From: Toxonevra muliebris
Taxonomy: Eukaryota; Arthropoda; Insecta; Diptera; Pallopteridae
Length of the DNA: 64,000 nt
Reading direction: 5' to 3'
Assembly: GCA_963691655.1 (NCBI GenBank)
Contig: OY829326.1
Span: forward strand, 82,515,235 to 82,579,234
Positions 1 to 11,004 of the stretch are shown one piece after another. Numbering within the stretch: position 1 is the first letter of the stretch; the number at the start of each line of letters is the position of its first letter. The notes under the pieces are model-generated. The model did not search any database, had not been told where the DNA came from, and was given only the letters and a program-made list of their open reading frames with translations. A program made the translations under genes and the position numbers.

Positions 1-9
1 GTGGATCTG
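1..9 (+). CDS. Possible tail of the preceding SLC13 exon
   Basis: Bases 1-9 are followed by GTATGT, a good splice donor, and would end in phase 1. That is the phase required by the exon starting at 81. Nine bases are too few to prove coding identity; the support is only junction and phase. Confidence 0.3.
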
Positions 10-80
10 GTATGTTCAGTGTCATACACCGTACATGTGACATTTTTTGTAAAATAAACATTTGTTTGCCTTGGGTTTAG

Positions 81-167
81 GTCCTTTTACAAACAAGGCA
101 ACTCCCGGTTTACTATCTTGGGGATTCCTGACCAAGTACATGTGCTGGGGTATTCTGTTTTTGCTTG
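81..167 (+). CDS. SLC13 exon ending in the GGG motif
   Basis: The acceptor is tttgggtttag (ends 80) and the donor GTAAGA starts at 168. The exon carries 2 nt of a split codon, 28 codons and 1 nt. The translation includes LLSWGFLTKYMCWGILFLL, and the final G completes GGT (Gly) with the exon at 9303. There is no ATG-started ORF here, so an ORF scan alone would miss it. Confidence 0.85.
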
Positions 168-3100
168 GTAAGATAAACACTTTTTCCTAAAATTATATTT
201 TAATATTCAAACTTTTTTTCAATAATTTATTTTGTTAAAGTGAGTTCGTGTTTATTTTTTTTCAATAACCAATAAACAATTTAAAACGATGAGGCCAACC
301 TGGGGCCAGACATCACTTCAAAACGAAACCGAGAGAAAAAGTATAAAAAATAGGCGATTTTGTGTGTGTACAACTAAGTTTTTAGAACTTAGCTTTTGTC
401 TACTTGAAATCGACTGCCTTGTTCGATTTAATTTTGATTTTAAAATATTTAATTTATCAGCCTAAGGAAAGCCGACGTAGTTCTTATCCGGTTTCGAATA
501 TTTTTAAACTTGCTCTGGTTTCTTTTATTTCGAAACCGAAGAAAAAAAAGTATTCATTAGTGTGAGTTGAGTCTTCCCCTCCCTAAAATTAAAAAATATA
601 TATATATTAACGTTAGCTACAGATAAATAAAAATTGTTCATGCATATTTTTGTCTTCTCTCTTAGTGGCTTTATAACCGAAGTTTTAGGGTTCAATTATA
701 CCGAGTAAGGGTGCAAATATTTTTTGTATGTACAGTACCCGCTCGCTTATGTGAACTAATTCAAACAAGCATTGTTCACATAATTGAATTGTTCATATAT
801 GCGAATATGTAAATATATATGGGGCATTCTTTCTCAAATCAGCCACCCTCTGCGTATTTTATTCTTGAAGATAAAAATATCGCGTAAACGCCTCAAAAAA
901 ATTAAAAACTGTCTTCATATTCTGGTCATATTGCCTTAGTCTTAAAAGGAAATTAAAAACACTATACGGGATCAAAAATCCCATTGAGTTGTCGACGAAA
1001 ATTTTAACTCTACAAAGTATTTTATCTTTTATTCGATTATTCGATTATTCGATTAATCAAAATTTTGATTAATCCCAATTGAAATTATTCGATTAATCAG
1101 GATTTTGATTAATTGTAATAAAATTTGAAAAGAGCGGAGGGCTTTGCGTCTCCGTGCAAGGGGGGATTTCGAGGGAATTTGAAATGTGTAAAAGGCTGTT
1201 TCCTATCAAATCAAATGTAATTTATAAGTAAGTATAAGAAAATTTACCTATACCCAATTCGATTCTTTCAGCTTAGCTGCTACGACCTCTTCGTGGCGTC
1301 TTCAGGATATAGAATGATATCCTCGCATTCGGTAAAATTGTCTAAAGATGACAAATTCAACCCGCTGAATCATAAATATATCGATGAAAAAATCGAATTG
1401 GTAAGGGTTGCCAGGAGTACAAAAAACACTTAAATTTGGCCTGAACAAAATTATTCGAACAAAATATTCTAACAATTTTTTTTATTTCCAGTTTGTTGGA
1501 TTTTTTCAATACTTCACTTTGCGCTTTATACGCAATCATTTTCTGCAACGGTGGCACTTTGCCCAACCACGCTCATCGGTAACATCAAATGACTGGAGAT
1601 CTAGCTTCCTTTGGTTCGATTCCCAAACAGTGAATAATTGCTATAATACATATTGAATTATTTACAAAGCACAGTATGTTGTGATATAAGCAAATGATGT
1701 AAGCAAAAAAAATCGCCGGGGTGGCACCGCGGTTCAGAAATCAAAAAAGCTGGGCAAAATATGGCGCAAAGAAAAAGTATTGAAAAAAATCCAACAAAAA
1801 GAAATAAAAAGAAATTGTTTGAATATTTTGTTCGAATAATTTTATTCCAATTAATCAGAATCTTGATTAATCGAATAATTTCAATTTGGATTAATCAAAA
1901 TCCTGATTAATCGAATAATTTGCATTTTGATTAATCAAAATCTTAATCGAATAATTGAATAATCGAGCATTTTGATTAATTTCTTTTCGCACAGCCCAGT
2001 AAAAACATGAAACTTCAAATTAAAAAAAAAAACGAATTAAAATGGATTACACTATGCAACAGCTTGAGGGTCAATGTCTCGGGACAAAACCAAACATGTT
2101 TCGTTTTTTATGTGTTACCTTTAACTTCTAAAGGCTACTTGTCTTTAGTGACTCCTAATGAAATTTTCTGGAGAACATTTTTGTCGAATAGTTTAACCCT
2201 TTACCTCCCCTTAAACCTAGCTTTTAAAGAGTTTGTAATAAAAGAGCCCAAAATGACCGATACTGGTGGGAGCTAGAAGGAAATATTTCTCTGAAAATTT
2301 TAATATAGGTCATCCAAGACAAGAACCATCCTAAACGAAATTTTGTTTGATTCGGTTTTTGACCAAAAAATCAAAATTTAAAAAAAAAAATTGTGATGTA
2401 GTAGGGATTGGGGTTTTTGTTACTGAGGTCAAATTCTATCGTTTGTGATTGGTTGGTGTTGTCCCGAAAATATGTGTTGCACTGTGTTATTGAAAATTAA
2501 AAAATCGTGTTTGAGTTTTATTTGGGTTTAGGTTCATTCGCAATGCTTGTTCTCTGCATTTACGAAACACCAACATCTCATCACTTGTACAATTGAAGGG
2601 ATGTACGTCTAAAAGGTCTAAGTAGCAAAAACTTTGAACGGGAATATAACAAAAAATACGAAAGAAGAGGCTGCAATTAGTATTGAATTTAGACCCCAAG
2701 CAAATATTCTCCTATGTTTGTTACTTTTTTTAATAGTTAAGACATAAAACTCTTTACAATCATGTTAGACTTTATAAATATATGCAAAAAAATTTATTTT
2801 CTCAAAAAAAAAAAAAAAAAATTTGGCGCTTAAACCTTTTAGACTTACAGCCCTTCAATTTTCGTCAGCCAAAACTATGATTTGAAAGCATCCAAAACTT
2901 CCGATGTGTTTACTGCAACCTTTCGTTAAAAGTTTCATATGTACTGAAAAGCAAACAAAAACGGACTTGAAAATTAAAACAAGTAATATTAAAATACTGT
3001 TCACATAATAGAGATTAGCCTTGTTCACTTTTTAGAACCTCGTGTACAAAAAATGTTGGACTTTTTTTTGTTCACTCATTTGGATGTTCATATATGAGAA

Positions 3101-6100
3101 CGTCTATATAACCGAGTGGGTACTGCATCTCAAAATATGCATTAGTTATATACATATATGAATAAAAAACTATTACTTAACCCTTTTCGGTACAAGCATA
3201 TTTGATTTTAGAGTTTTCAGATCATTACTAATTAAAATTGACACTAATTTAGTTACGGAATGTTGACTTCAAATAACACGTTAACAGAAGCAACATTTTA
3301 AAAATTGAATATACAATCTTAAAATCAGTATGGATTTGAAATTGTATTATATAAAAATTAGCTCAATTCTACTTAAGCTCTTATTTAGGTGAACATACGA
3401 CAAAAAAGAAATTTCAAATTGGTTTTTTGACAGATTGTAAGTTTGAAGAAAAAGAAGAATTTTTGTGTGTGTTTTGTGTAAATAAAAATGTTGCCTCTGA
3501 CTCCGTTATTTTCTATTTTCACTTAATAAATATTACAAGAGCAGCTGTTTTGAAAACAAAATTAAAAATGTCTAAACAAATGTAATAGTGGTCCTCATGA
3601 AAGCTCGCAAACTTACATACTCGTATATGCGCAAATTCCTATACACCGTTTCATGAATACACTCTGCAGGTTTTGAGAGTGTAAATCAGCTGTTGCGCAA
3701 GTGTTGAAAATTCAAAATAAACTGCATATGATTTTTTTAATGTTGGCAATGCTCCACTATATACGAGGTTTGCACACTGAAATTGGTTTACAAATTTGCG
3801 AGTACCTCGCAAAACTTTTTTCGCATGGTGAATGAAAACAGCTGATATACGCAATGCAAACTTGCGAGGTTTACAAGGTATACGAGGCATTTGCGAGTTT
3901 TCATGAAGACCACTAATATACCTTAAAGTTTTCCTGTTTTTTACAACCTTGTGTTTGAGGGTGGCTAGTTACTATTTGCATTTCGTTGAAATGTGTCTGA
4001 AATGCCTGAAATTCACTCTCGTGTGTCTGCACTATTAAACAGTGAGATTAGTCTTATGCAACTTGAAAAAATGTTCGGAAGAGGGAGAAGCGACAGGGGG
4101 ATAGACGTAATCGCTCGGGCAACATTTTTGATTAAACTTTTGACGTTTCTCTTTATACATGTAGCATTATTATTGTTTCTTATTTAATTTCATTTTAAGT
4201 ACAGTTTGATTTTTATTTAATTTAACATTTATTTCTTATTTAAATATACATATGAGTGTAATAAAACGTTTGCTATTAGGGTAACGGCACTAGTGATCGG
4301 CCAATTAACTTTTTTTCAAACTTTGTAACAACATGAATTCTGAACCATTTAAAATATTAAAGTACAATAAGATCATATACAATCCTAAGCTTAATCATAA
4401 TTGATTTACTAAAAATGGTGGTGATTTTCTAGTTATCGGTTACTTCTTTATAGTGATCGACCAAAAAATCTCTAATTATCGGCCACCTCTTCTTAGTGAT
4501 CGGCCACAAAATCTCTAGTTACAGACCATTATCAAAATAAATAATAAATGCAATATATATATTTTTTATCGCTTATTTTGAGTTTAATTAATTTGTAGAA
4601 AAAAATAGAAAAGATCTATTTTTATAATAGAAACGAGGAAGAACTGATTTAAAACAATTCATTTGATATAAAAAGAAAACAAAATACTCCTTGGAACACC
4701 CTAGAAACGTGGCTTGTGTGACTCTGTTCTACCGGTATTTTCATGGTAAATGTTCCGCTGAGATACGGAATTTGATTCCACCAGTTCATGTGTTCACCAG
4801 AACTACTCGAACTGCAAGCAGTAGTTACGCATTCCACGTGGATATGGTACCCCAACGCACCACGCATTACAGAGATAGTTATTTTCTCTGCCCTACCGCG
4901 CGTATATGGAATAAGCAACCGTTTTTCCTGACTTTTACGACACTTCCAAATTTAAAACAAACGTTCACAACTTTTTCTCCCTCTTTCCTCCTATAAATAT
5001 ATCGCTCATTTACTAAAAGACTGTCATAACTCAAAAAACGCGATTTTGCAGAAAACGCGTTTAAAGTTTTCAATTGACTCCCACTTTGCAGAAAAAAGAA
5101 GAAATCTTATAATTTTCACACGCAGAGTATACAAGATATTAACATGAAATTTTTACACAATATGAAGCGTGACATAATAAATAATTCTGTATCATTAACT
5201 GGGCTGAAGACCATCGTAGTTAGGTCCTAGTTTCTTAAGTTTATTTATAGAATTGATTTTTGTAAATAAATAAATAATAATAAATAATTCTGTATCATTA
5301 ACTCAAAAATCGTGTTTATTGACTTATGACAGTCTTTTAGTAAATAAGCGATGTGTCTGCACCTAACTGTGCTTTTCATATACCCAGAAAAATGTCACCA
5401 TTATTCTTATTTTTAGTAAAAATAGATAAAAGCGGCCGATCACTCTAGAGTGGGCGATCACTAGAAAATTCATCCTAGAAGAGTTTTTAGTGATCAGCCA
5501 CCATGGCCGATTATTGAAATGTAAATGTTTGGCTTTAATGTCCGGCCACCCTGTTAAAACTTCACGATTAATTATTTATAATATTTTTCATTATGGAATA
5601 TATTATTTGAGTTCTTAATTATGGGATTAAATATATTCATTGTACATTTGCAATTTAAATTTAATTCAAACTTCTTTTTCTCCACAACACCAAGTTACCA
5701 AGAAAAAAATATAAAAAATTCATAAATTCAATTACCCTTACAAATGTTCGAACTAAATCATGTCTATAGCTTTTATTTTTGCATGACCGGTTAAATCTTA
5801 TTCGCATGTGCGTTGGCGACATGTGTCTCCAGCTAACCGTGTTTTCATATCTATAAAAAAGAGTTTTCTTATTTTTGGTAAAAATAGATAAAAGGGGCCG
5901 ATTACTAGAGACTGGACGATCATTATTTGTTTCAGAGCTGTAAAAGGATGCAATCAATTAATTAATTAATTAATGATTAATGATTTTTGATTGCAGTTAC
6001 TGAATAACATATTTGACACCAGAATTTTTAATTTTTGTTTTGAAAAAGTTTTAAAACCCAAAAAGCCGTAACTACACAAATTTTCAAAATCGACTTTTTG

Positions 6101-9100
6101 ATTAATTATGACGCACTTGCCCAAACTACATGTCCCTGCAAAATTTTAAATAGCTACGTCCAAAAATAACGGGTTAATTAACGAAATCTAAAAGGCCATA
6201 ACTACAAGTACATGAATTTAATAAGCAAGTAGACGTATTTGAATGAAAAATGAAACAAAATATTTGAATCTTTTTAAGTAACTAAGTGATACTAAAGATT
6301 CTTAACCTTCACAATTGGTTCAAGATTTAAATCCATAGGCCGAAAGTCCGAGCTTTCGTATTCACTGTTCTTTTTTTATTTTGTTATTACATTTGCTTGT
6401 ACATTAAAAGTAATGTAGGTCAGTATTGGTATTAATGAATATCGCCTTGTGAGGATATTTTTTATATTTTCCTCCAGCTTCTATTTGCACATCTTTTGAA
6501 GTTTTAATAATATTACATTTGACTTTTCTTTATTTTATGAATGGATATATAAGCTATATTAAATCAAACCATTAAAGCTCTCTTGTTTCTGGTTCTACAT
6601 AATGTAATACGAGGTTTATGAAATGCCCTTTTTACATAATTATCAATTTAGGAAGTGAAAAGCTTTTGTCAAGGTCAATGATAAATTATTTTCAGCATTT
6701 TCTTTTCTCTTTACCAAAGTTTTAATGCTGTCAGATGCCATCTGTAGACTCAACAACGCACTAAACACATCTCCCAAATAAGTTCAAAATTTTTTCAAAT
6801 TGGCTTAGAATTTTCATATTAGATTATTCTATTCCATGTTATAATAAGCAATATTGATTTTTGTGTGATGGAACTTAAATTGTGTTTGTTTTCCAAAATA
6901 AGCATATTTTCCTCTGGCATGAACTCTGTAAGAATTAAAATTATACAAATTTTATATGGGTCCAGTATAAACTAAAATTGTAGGTTTCGGGTCGATATAA
7001 AGAAGATCCCAGATGGGAAAGAGGAAATCTGAGTCAGTAACCTTGAATTATTCAAAAATTGCTATTAATTCTCTATTTAAAATTTAGCGTTGCACTGAGT
7101 TTCTTTATGTAAAAATAAAATCTCCAAGTTTGGCGAACAAACTTCCTGAAACTAAATAGCATATTTAAATTTGCATAATAAAATAAAGATTAAAGAATTT
7201 TATATTCAACAAAAAGAAAGTTCACTAAAAATTACGAAACGGCCATCTGATTTGCCCGTCTCTATATACACCGTTGTTGTTTTGACTACATTTGTTCATT
7301 AAGCCTGTTTATCTATGTATAACTTCAAATAACGAATTAAACATGAACTAAAGTCATGACTTTGAAAATAAACATCTAGATTTAATTTTTATAGTCTCCT
7401 AAAAACTATCATAAAAATCGTAGGTAGTTCAAACGGTACAGATTTTTGGCCGATGAAAAAAATCTTCAAAAGATTAAAATAAGGAGTGAGATCGAAAAAA
7501 TCTTAACATATATAAAATTCAATAATTTTTAAACGGTTGATCTTAGAGTTTTGATTTTTTTTCTATTTAATTGATAATATTTTACAAATTACAGAAAAAT
7601 ATAACTTTTATAGTTCTAACCACTATTTATGAACTCGTGGACCTTTTTTGGTAAGGCTTCCATTAGAGATTTGGTAGTAAAATCTTCGATATTTTGGGAC
7701 ACTTTTTTTGTGCTCTTTAAGTTTCGTTTCACAAGAGCCCAATATTTCTCCACTGGTCTTTGCTCCGGACAATTTGGAGGGTTGGCCTCTCTTGGTACAA
7801 AAACTATGTTATTACTTTGGTACCACTCCTGAGCTTTCTTGCCGTAGTGACATGATGCCAAATCGGGCAAAAAATATGTGGACACATTGTGCTCTCTAAT
7901 GAAAGATCTTTTTTTCAAACATTTTTTGATGTATATTTCGGTATTTATAGAGCCCACTGTAACAAATGACTTGCTTCTTTTGCTGCAACTGCATATAGCT
8001 TGCCATACCAGGAATTTTTTAGAAAATTTTGTCTGCTTTTGGATTCTAAATTGTTCTTCGACATTTCCTCGAGCATCAGGAACATAAAAATTTTGACCCG
8101 GAAGCTGCGTAAAATCTGCCAGTACATACGTTTCGTCGTCCATTATACAACATGAATATTTTTGTATGAAATTCAATTTTAATTTCCGAGCCCTACTTTT
8201 GGCATCTAATTTTTTTGCATGTCTGAAACTTTTTGGACTTTGTATGTTTTCAAACCTGCATTGGCTTTAACTTATCGCACCAAATAGTCAGAGCACTGGG
8301 CTAACCGGGCAGCTTTTCTACAAGATGTGTTTGGAGGTCTTTTCAATATGCTTTCTATTTTCTTGTCTTTCCCAATATCATATGGTCCTTGTTTTCTTCC
8401 CGAATCAGGTTTCCTATCGATGGTCAAATTCTCCTGAAACTGTTTAATAACATTGGAAACAGTTTGACGGCAGACCTTCAATTCTTTGGCCAATTTTTTG
8501 TATTACCAATTTGAATATTTTTGAAAAATTTTATAATCTTAAAACGTACTTCTGTTTCTTCACTCATTTTGATCAAACTAACAATAAATCAACATGTTTG
8601 TCATTAAAAATAACAACTGACATATTTTTCAAAGATAACTAGATCAAAGAAATATTTAAATTTTACACCCAAAAAAAATTATTAGGTAAAACGTGTGTTA
8701 AGATTTTTTCAATCTCCCTCCTTACGTGATATTTCTACGACAGAATTTTCTTTAAACCAATTTAAAAACCAAAAACTGAATAAATGTTTCCTATTGTAAA
8801 TATTTTCCAAGATCTTTTACCTTGGAAATAGATCATAGAAATTGTTAAATGATATGTTACAAGAACAGGTTTTCTCCAAAATGTGTAACGTTCCAATCCG
8901 TTTTCAAAGGACCATACCTCCGAAATTATTAGACATCCAGATAAAGTTTATGAATAAGCAAAAAAAAAATAATGCCCACATACGTAATGCTCCAGCCCGC
9001 GTTTTGGTTCATATGGAGAATTTTTTATCGGTCGGTCTCACGATAAGCATTAACGTGTGAACAAAAAGTTAATATTTTCATCGTAGATGTCTTCGAGCAC

Positions 9101-10357
9101 CATCTTCGGACATGCTCACCCATATAAACGGCCCTTAAGAGCTACATGAAACTTCAAAAGGAAATATAAAAAATCTTATGAGATTAGTCTCACGGTCTAA
9201 GAGCAGGCATTTTTGATATTGGTAAAAAAATAAACACAACCTCTCATAAGTTCGAAATTTGTCTCCCTTTATTATAATAATAATATGTAAATTTTCATTC
9301 AGGTGGTGGATGTTGTTTGGCGGAGGGTGTTAAGAAAAGTGGTCTAGGGGAAATGTTCGGGAATAGTCTAAGGGATACCAGTGGATACTCAAAGATGATG
9401 ATAACGTTATTTGCTATACTGTTGACAACAGCTGTGAGTGCTGTAACAGATGATATTGCACTTATCAATATAATTTGTCCCCCACTTGCTGAAATGGTAA
9501 TGAATAAAATATACAAAATTCCAACCAGTAATTAATATACATTTTTGTAGGCAAAATCTATTGAGATGCACCCATTAAGTTTGATGCTTCCAGCCGCAAT
9601 GGGATGTGGCATTGGTTTTATTTTACCTATTAGCTCAGCACCAAATTCAATTGTATCAAGTTACGCTAACATCAGATCACATTATGTAGTGAGTTAAAAA
9701 TTTAATTAAAACTTAATTTGAACTTTATGCGATTCTTGTGCGCAGGGCATTCTCATAGATTATGGAACGTACTTTCCTCAGTGTCACAGCCTATACTGTT
9801 TCTTCCGTTCTTCAGAAATAAAACCAATTTCTACAGTTACAAAAACTTCGGACTGGCAATGTAGTATAAAAGTTTTTCTTGATTAAGAAGTATCTGAAAA
9901 TGTTACCAATTGGTTCAAAAACCTTAAAGCTCGCCTTAGATGTGCAAGTGTTTTAACACTGTTTTAGTAAAATGAAATCAAAGACTCTTGATTAGTTCTG
10001 CGTCTAGAATGTTTAGCGACTTATTGCTAAATTTTCAGTTGAGTAGTATCTGGAACCTATTATTATCCATTTTTTTTTTTGTCTGGAGAATGGGTAACAG
10101 TAGGGACAAGATAATTTAGAGATTTTATTTTATGCTAAGTTCGTGACGTTATTTGCTGTTGTGAATAAATAAAAATAAACTATTGACATTTACCAATTTT
10201 ATTTTAGTTACTTGCCGGAATATTACCGACCTTATCAACAATTCTTTTGGTTTGGCTGAATAGTTTAACATGGCACTATGTGATTTTTCCCGATTCTTCT
10301 TTTCCGGAATGGGCCAAACCTAAACCTGCACCAGCTCCAGCACCAGTTGGACCTTAA
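81..10357 (+). CDS. SLC13 (INDY-type) transporter, C-terminal four exons
   Basis: Join of 81-167, 9303-9496, 9551-9688 and 10208-10357. The reading frame is continuous through all four exons and gives 188 residues plus TAA. SLC13 proteins carry di/tricarboxylates, and in other members sulfate, across membranes. Conserved family pieces are visible: PFTNKATPG then WGFLTKYMCWGILFLLG at the first junction, GGG..LAEGVKKSGL, PPLAEM, MHPLSLMLPAAMGCG with LPISSAPNSIV, and a last hydrophobic segment LLAGILPTLSTILLVWLN before a short Pro/Ala-rich tail. The N-terminal half lies before the window. Oddity: where vertebrate members have T-S-N-V-A in the second SNT motif, this protein has V-T-D-D-I-A, so the Ser-Asn pair is replaced by Asp-Asp. 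The first intron is 9.1 kb and full of transposons. The gene is probably an Indy paralogue; I cannot say which. Confidence 0.88.
168..732 (+). other. Start of SLC13 intron 1, no gene
   Basis: AT-rich intron sequence with several copies of a gaaaccga/cggtttcg motif (about 320-540). A similar motif cluster occurs at 11510-11650 and 37030-37130. Nothing coding is seen. Confidence 0.5.
733..3125. mobile_element. pogo/Tigger-like element, non-autonomous, 2.4 kb
   Basis: The ends are inverted: CAGTACCCGCTCGCTTATGT at 733, and the reverse complement of CAGTACCCACTCGGTTATAT ending at 3125. Subterminal TTCACATAA/GTTCATATATG motifs repeat inside both ends. Related end sequence with TGTGAACTAAT and GGGTGTTCA occurs at about 18864 and 23887. 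No transposase is seen, and no clear TA duplication flanks both ends. Confidence 0.45.
1021..1990. repeat. Foldback element with GATTAATC arms
   Basis: The arms at 1021-1125 and 1840-1985 are inverted copies built from gattaatcaaaattttgatt-like units. A second inverted pair lies inside (about 1446-1560 against 1730-1830). Transcribed, it would fold into a long hairpin. It sits inside the 733-3125 element. Confidence 0.6.
3126..3586. other. Intron sequence, nothing recognised
   Basis: AT-rich, no ORF or repeat terminus that I can identify. Confidence 0.5.
3587..3914. mobile_element. MITE, 328 bp
   Basis: Terminal inverted repeats of about 24 bp: AGTGGTCCTCATGAAAGCTC at 3587, with the reverse complement of AGTGGTCTTCATGAAAACTC ending at 3914. 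Flanking AAT on both sides could be a 3-bp duplication. No coding capacity. Confidence 0.6.
4682..4996 (+). pseudogene. Non-LTR retrotransposon RT, C-terminal fragment
   Basis: The frame 4691-4996 contains EHPRNVACVTLFYRYFHGKC, EIRNLIPP, and PTARIWNKQP. This is the usual C-terminal region of LINE ORF2 proteins after the RT thumb. The RT core is missing and the fragment sits inside another transposon. Confidence 0.7.
5001..5352. mobile_element. MITE copy 1 (with a 76-bp LINE scrap inserted)
   Basis: Terminal inverted repeats: atcgctcatttactaaaaga at the left, its reverse complement at the right end (5352). The interior is about 90% the same as 31427-31689. Positions 5201-5276 interrupt it. 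Confidence 0.75.
5201..5276 (+). mobile_element. 76-bp dead-on-arrival LINE 3' end
   Basis: The insert ends in a (TAAA)n tail and is flanked by a 27-bp perfect duplication (5174-5200 and 5277-5303). The uninterrupted site is present in MITE copy 2 near 31620. Confidence 0.65.
5560..7240. other. SLC13 intron, mostly unidentified
   Basis: It contains the partial repeat 5814-5930 (see 4278 entry) and an AATT microsatellite at 5955-5975. The rest is unique-looking AT-rich intron. Confidence 0.4.
7241..7420. repeat. Dispersed repeat, partner of the 28.4 kb copy
   Basis: About 170 bp starting cggccatctgatttgcccg matches 28429-28590 with few differences. Here it is adjacent to the Tc1 element and lacks the opposite arm present at 28.2 kb. 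Confidence 0.65.
7482..8722 (-). mobile_element. Tc1/mariner-superfamily transposon, 1.24 kb
   Basis: 28-bp terminal inverted repeats (aggagtgagatcgaaaaaat at the left, aggagggagattgaaaaaat in reverse at the right) with TA on both outer sides. It encodes one degenerate transposase on the minus strand. Confidence 0.85.
7616..8568 (-). pseudogene. Tc1/ITm transposase, frame-broken
   Basis: The start ATG is at 8568 (MSEETEVRFKIIKFFKN). The helix-turn-helix frame is 8272-8493 (KELKVCRQTVSNVIKQFQ, KIESILKRPPNTSCRKAARL). The catalytic domain frame is 7616-8176, with first Asp in IMDDETYV, second in LPDLASCHYG, and the acidic third residue in CPEQRPVEKYW. By my count 37 residues separate the second Asp from the Glu of PVEKYW, as in ITmD37E-type elements. 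At least two frameshifts and two stops between the domains make it inactive. The relatively intact TIRs suggest moderate age. Confidence 0.8.
8723..9302. other. End of SLC13 intron 1, no feature recognised
   Basis: AT-rich intron. The small ORF at 8842 has no protein-like features. Confidence 0.5.
9303..9496 (+). CDS. SLC13 exon with the altered second SNT motif
   Basis: Acceptor ttttcattcag ends at 9302; donor GTAATG starts at 9497 after a complete ATG codon. The exon encodes GGGCCLAEGVKKSGLG, an amphipathic stretch, the membrane segment MITLFAILLTTAVSAV, then TDDIALINIICPPLAEM. Confidence 0.88.
9551..9688 (+). CDS. SLC13 exon with the APN-x-IV motif
   Basis: Acceptor tttttgtag ends at 9550; donor GTGAGT starts at 9689. 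The 46 codons are complete in phase 0. LPISSAPNSIV corresponds to the conserved LPV(A/S)TPPNAIV segment of the family. Confidence 0.87.
10208..10357 (+). CDS. SLC13 terminal exon
   Basis: Acceptor ttttattttag ends at 10207. The exon encodes the last membrane segment and a PKPAPAPAPVGP tail, then TAA at 10355-10357. The preceding 519-bp intron shows nothing recognisable. Confidence 0.87.
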   Translation, partial: LLAGILPTLSTILLVWLNSLTWHYVIFPDSSFPEWAKPKPAPAPAPVGP

Positions 10358-10520
10358 TTTTTGTTCATTTTATTTGTTATTTTATATTACGTTTATATTA
10401 TTTTGCAACCAAATCATTGAATAATATTTAATTTTATTTTAACTCTTGTAATTTTTCTACATTTTATTATAATTTGTTCAGATTTGAATTGGAAAAATAA
10501 AAAAAAAAATAACTGAAATA
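10358..10520 (+). terminator. 3' UTR and polyadenylation signal of the SLC13 gene
   Basis: AT-rich 3' UTR after the stop. An AATAAA embedded in ggaaaaataaaaaa near 10496 is the likely poly(A) signal. No cDNA evidence is available. Confidence 0.5.
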
Positions 10521-11000
10521 CTAACAAGTTACAAACTAATCTACGCAGGGGGCAGCAGAAATGGTTAATGGCCCAACAGGAAGATATGCAATTCGATTAT
10601 ATTTCTTTATATTATAAAATAGAAAAATAATATAAAAATTATAATTATTCCAATAATTATTGGAATTTTATTTTATAATGTACAGAGTGGTTCTGTGTGA
10701 ATGTTTAAGACGTAACTCTGTGGTTAGTTCTAAGAAAAAAATTGTGGACATAGGGCGTATTTTTAACCTCCATACAGGGTGTTTAGAAAAATTCCTTAAG
10801 AAAAATACTTGTAACAAAATATTGTATCATAACTTCAATAATACTAAGCGTAGAACAATGTATAATAGACCTTTATTTTGATGTTACATTTATAATTAAT
10901 AACTTTTTTGAGTTGGAAGCAATTGCTACTCAAAATCCAAAAATAAATTTTTCTATCTTTCTATGCAAGTGGTACTGTTGCAAACATACAGTGCGTAATG
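10521..11000. other. Intergenic, one unrecognised ORF
   Basis: A 73-codon frame at 10660-10881 (with KFLKKNTCNKILYHN) is not recognised. A near-perfect palindrome of ttccaataattattggaa lies at about 10648-10666. The phrase cccaacaggaa occurs twice (10571 and 11001). Confidence 0.3.
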
Positions 11001-11004
11001 TCCC

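Larger units (their letters stand above)
4278..5553. mobile_element. Transposon with many TAGTGATCGGCCA subterminal repeats
   Basis: The left part (4291-4530) has direct copies of aGTGATCGGCCAc and variants. The right part (5434-5520) has the same motif in inverted and direct orientation. The ends look like TTAGGGTAACGGC and the reverse complement of CAGGGTGGCCGG. A LINE fragment and a MITE sit inside. A diverged second copy of the right half follows at about 5814-5930. Superfamily unknown. Confidence 0.5.

Noticed and set aside
4649..4918. 89-residue minus-strand ORF
   Set aside because: Shadow of the plus-strand RT C-terminal fragment.
9747..9780. Extra SLC13 exon after gtgcgcag
   Set aside because: The bases after the acceptor do not fit the family and the exons at 9551 and 10208 join directly in phase.
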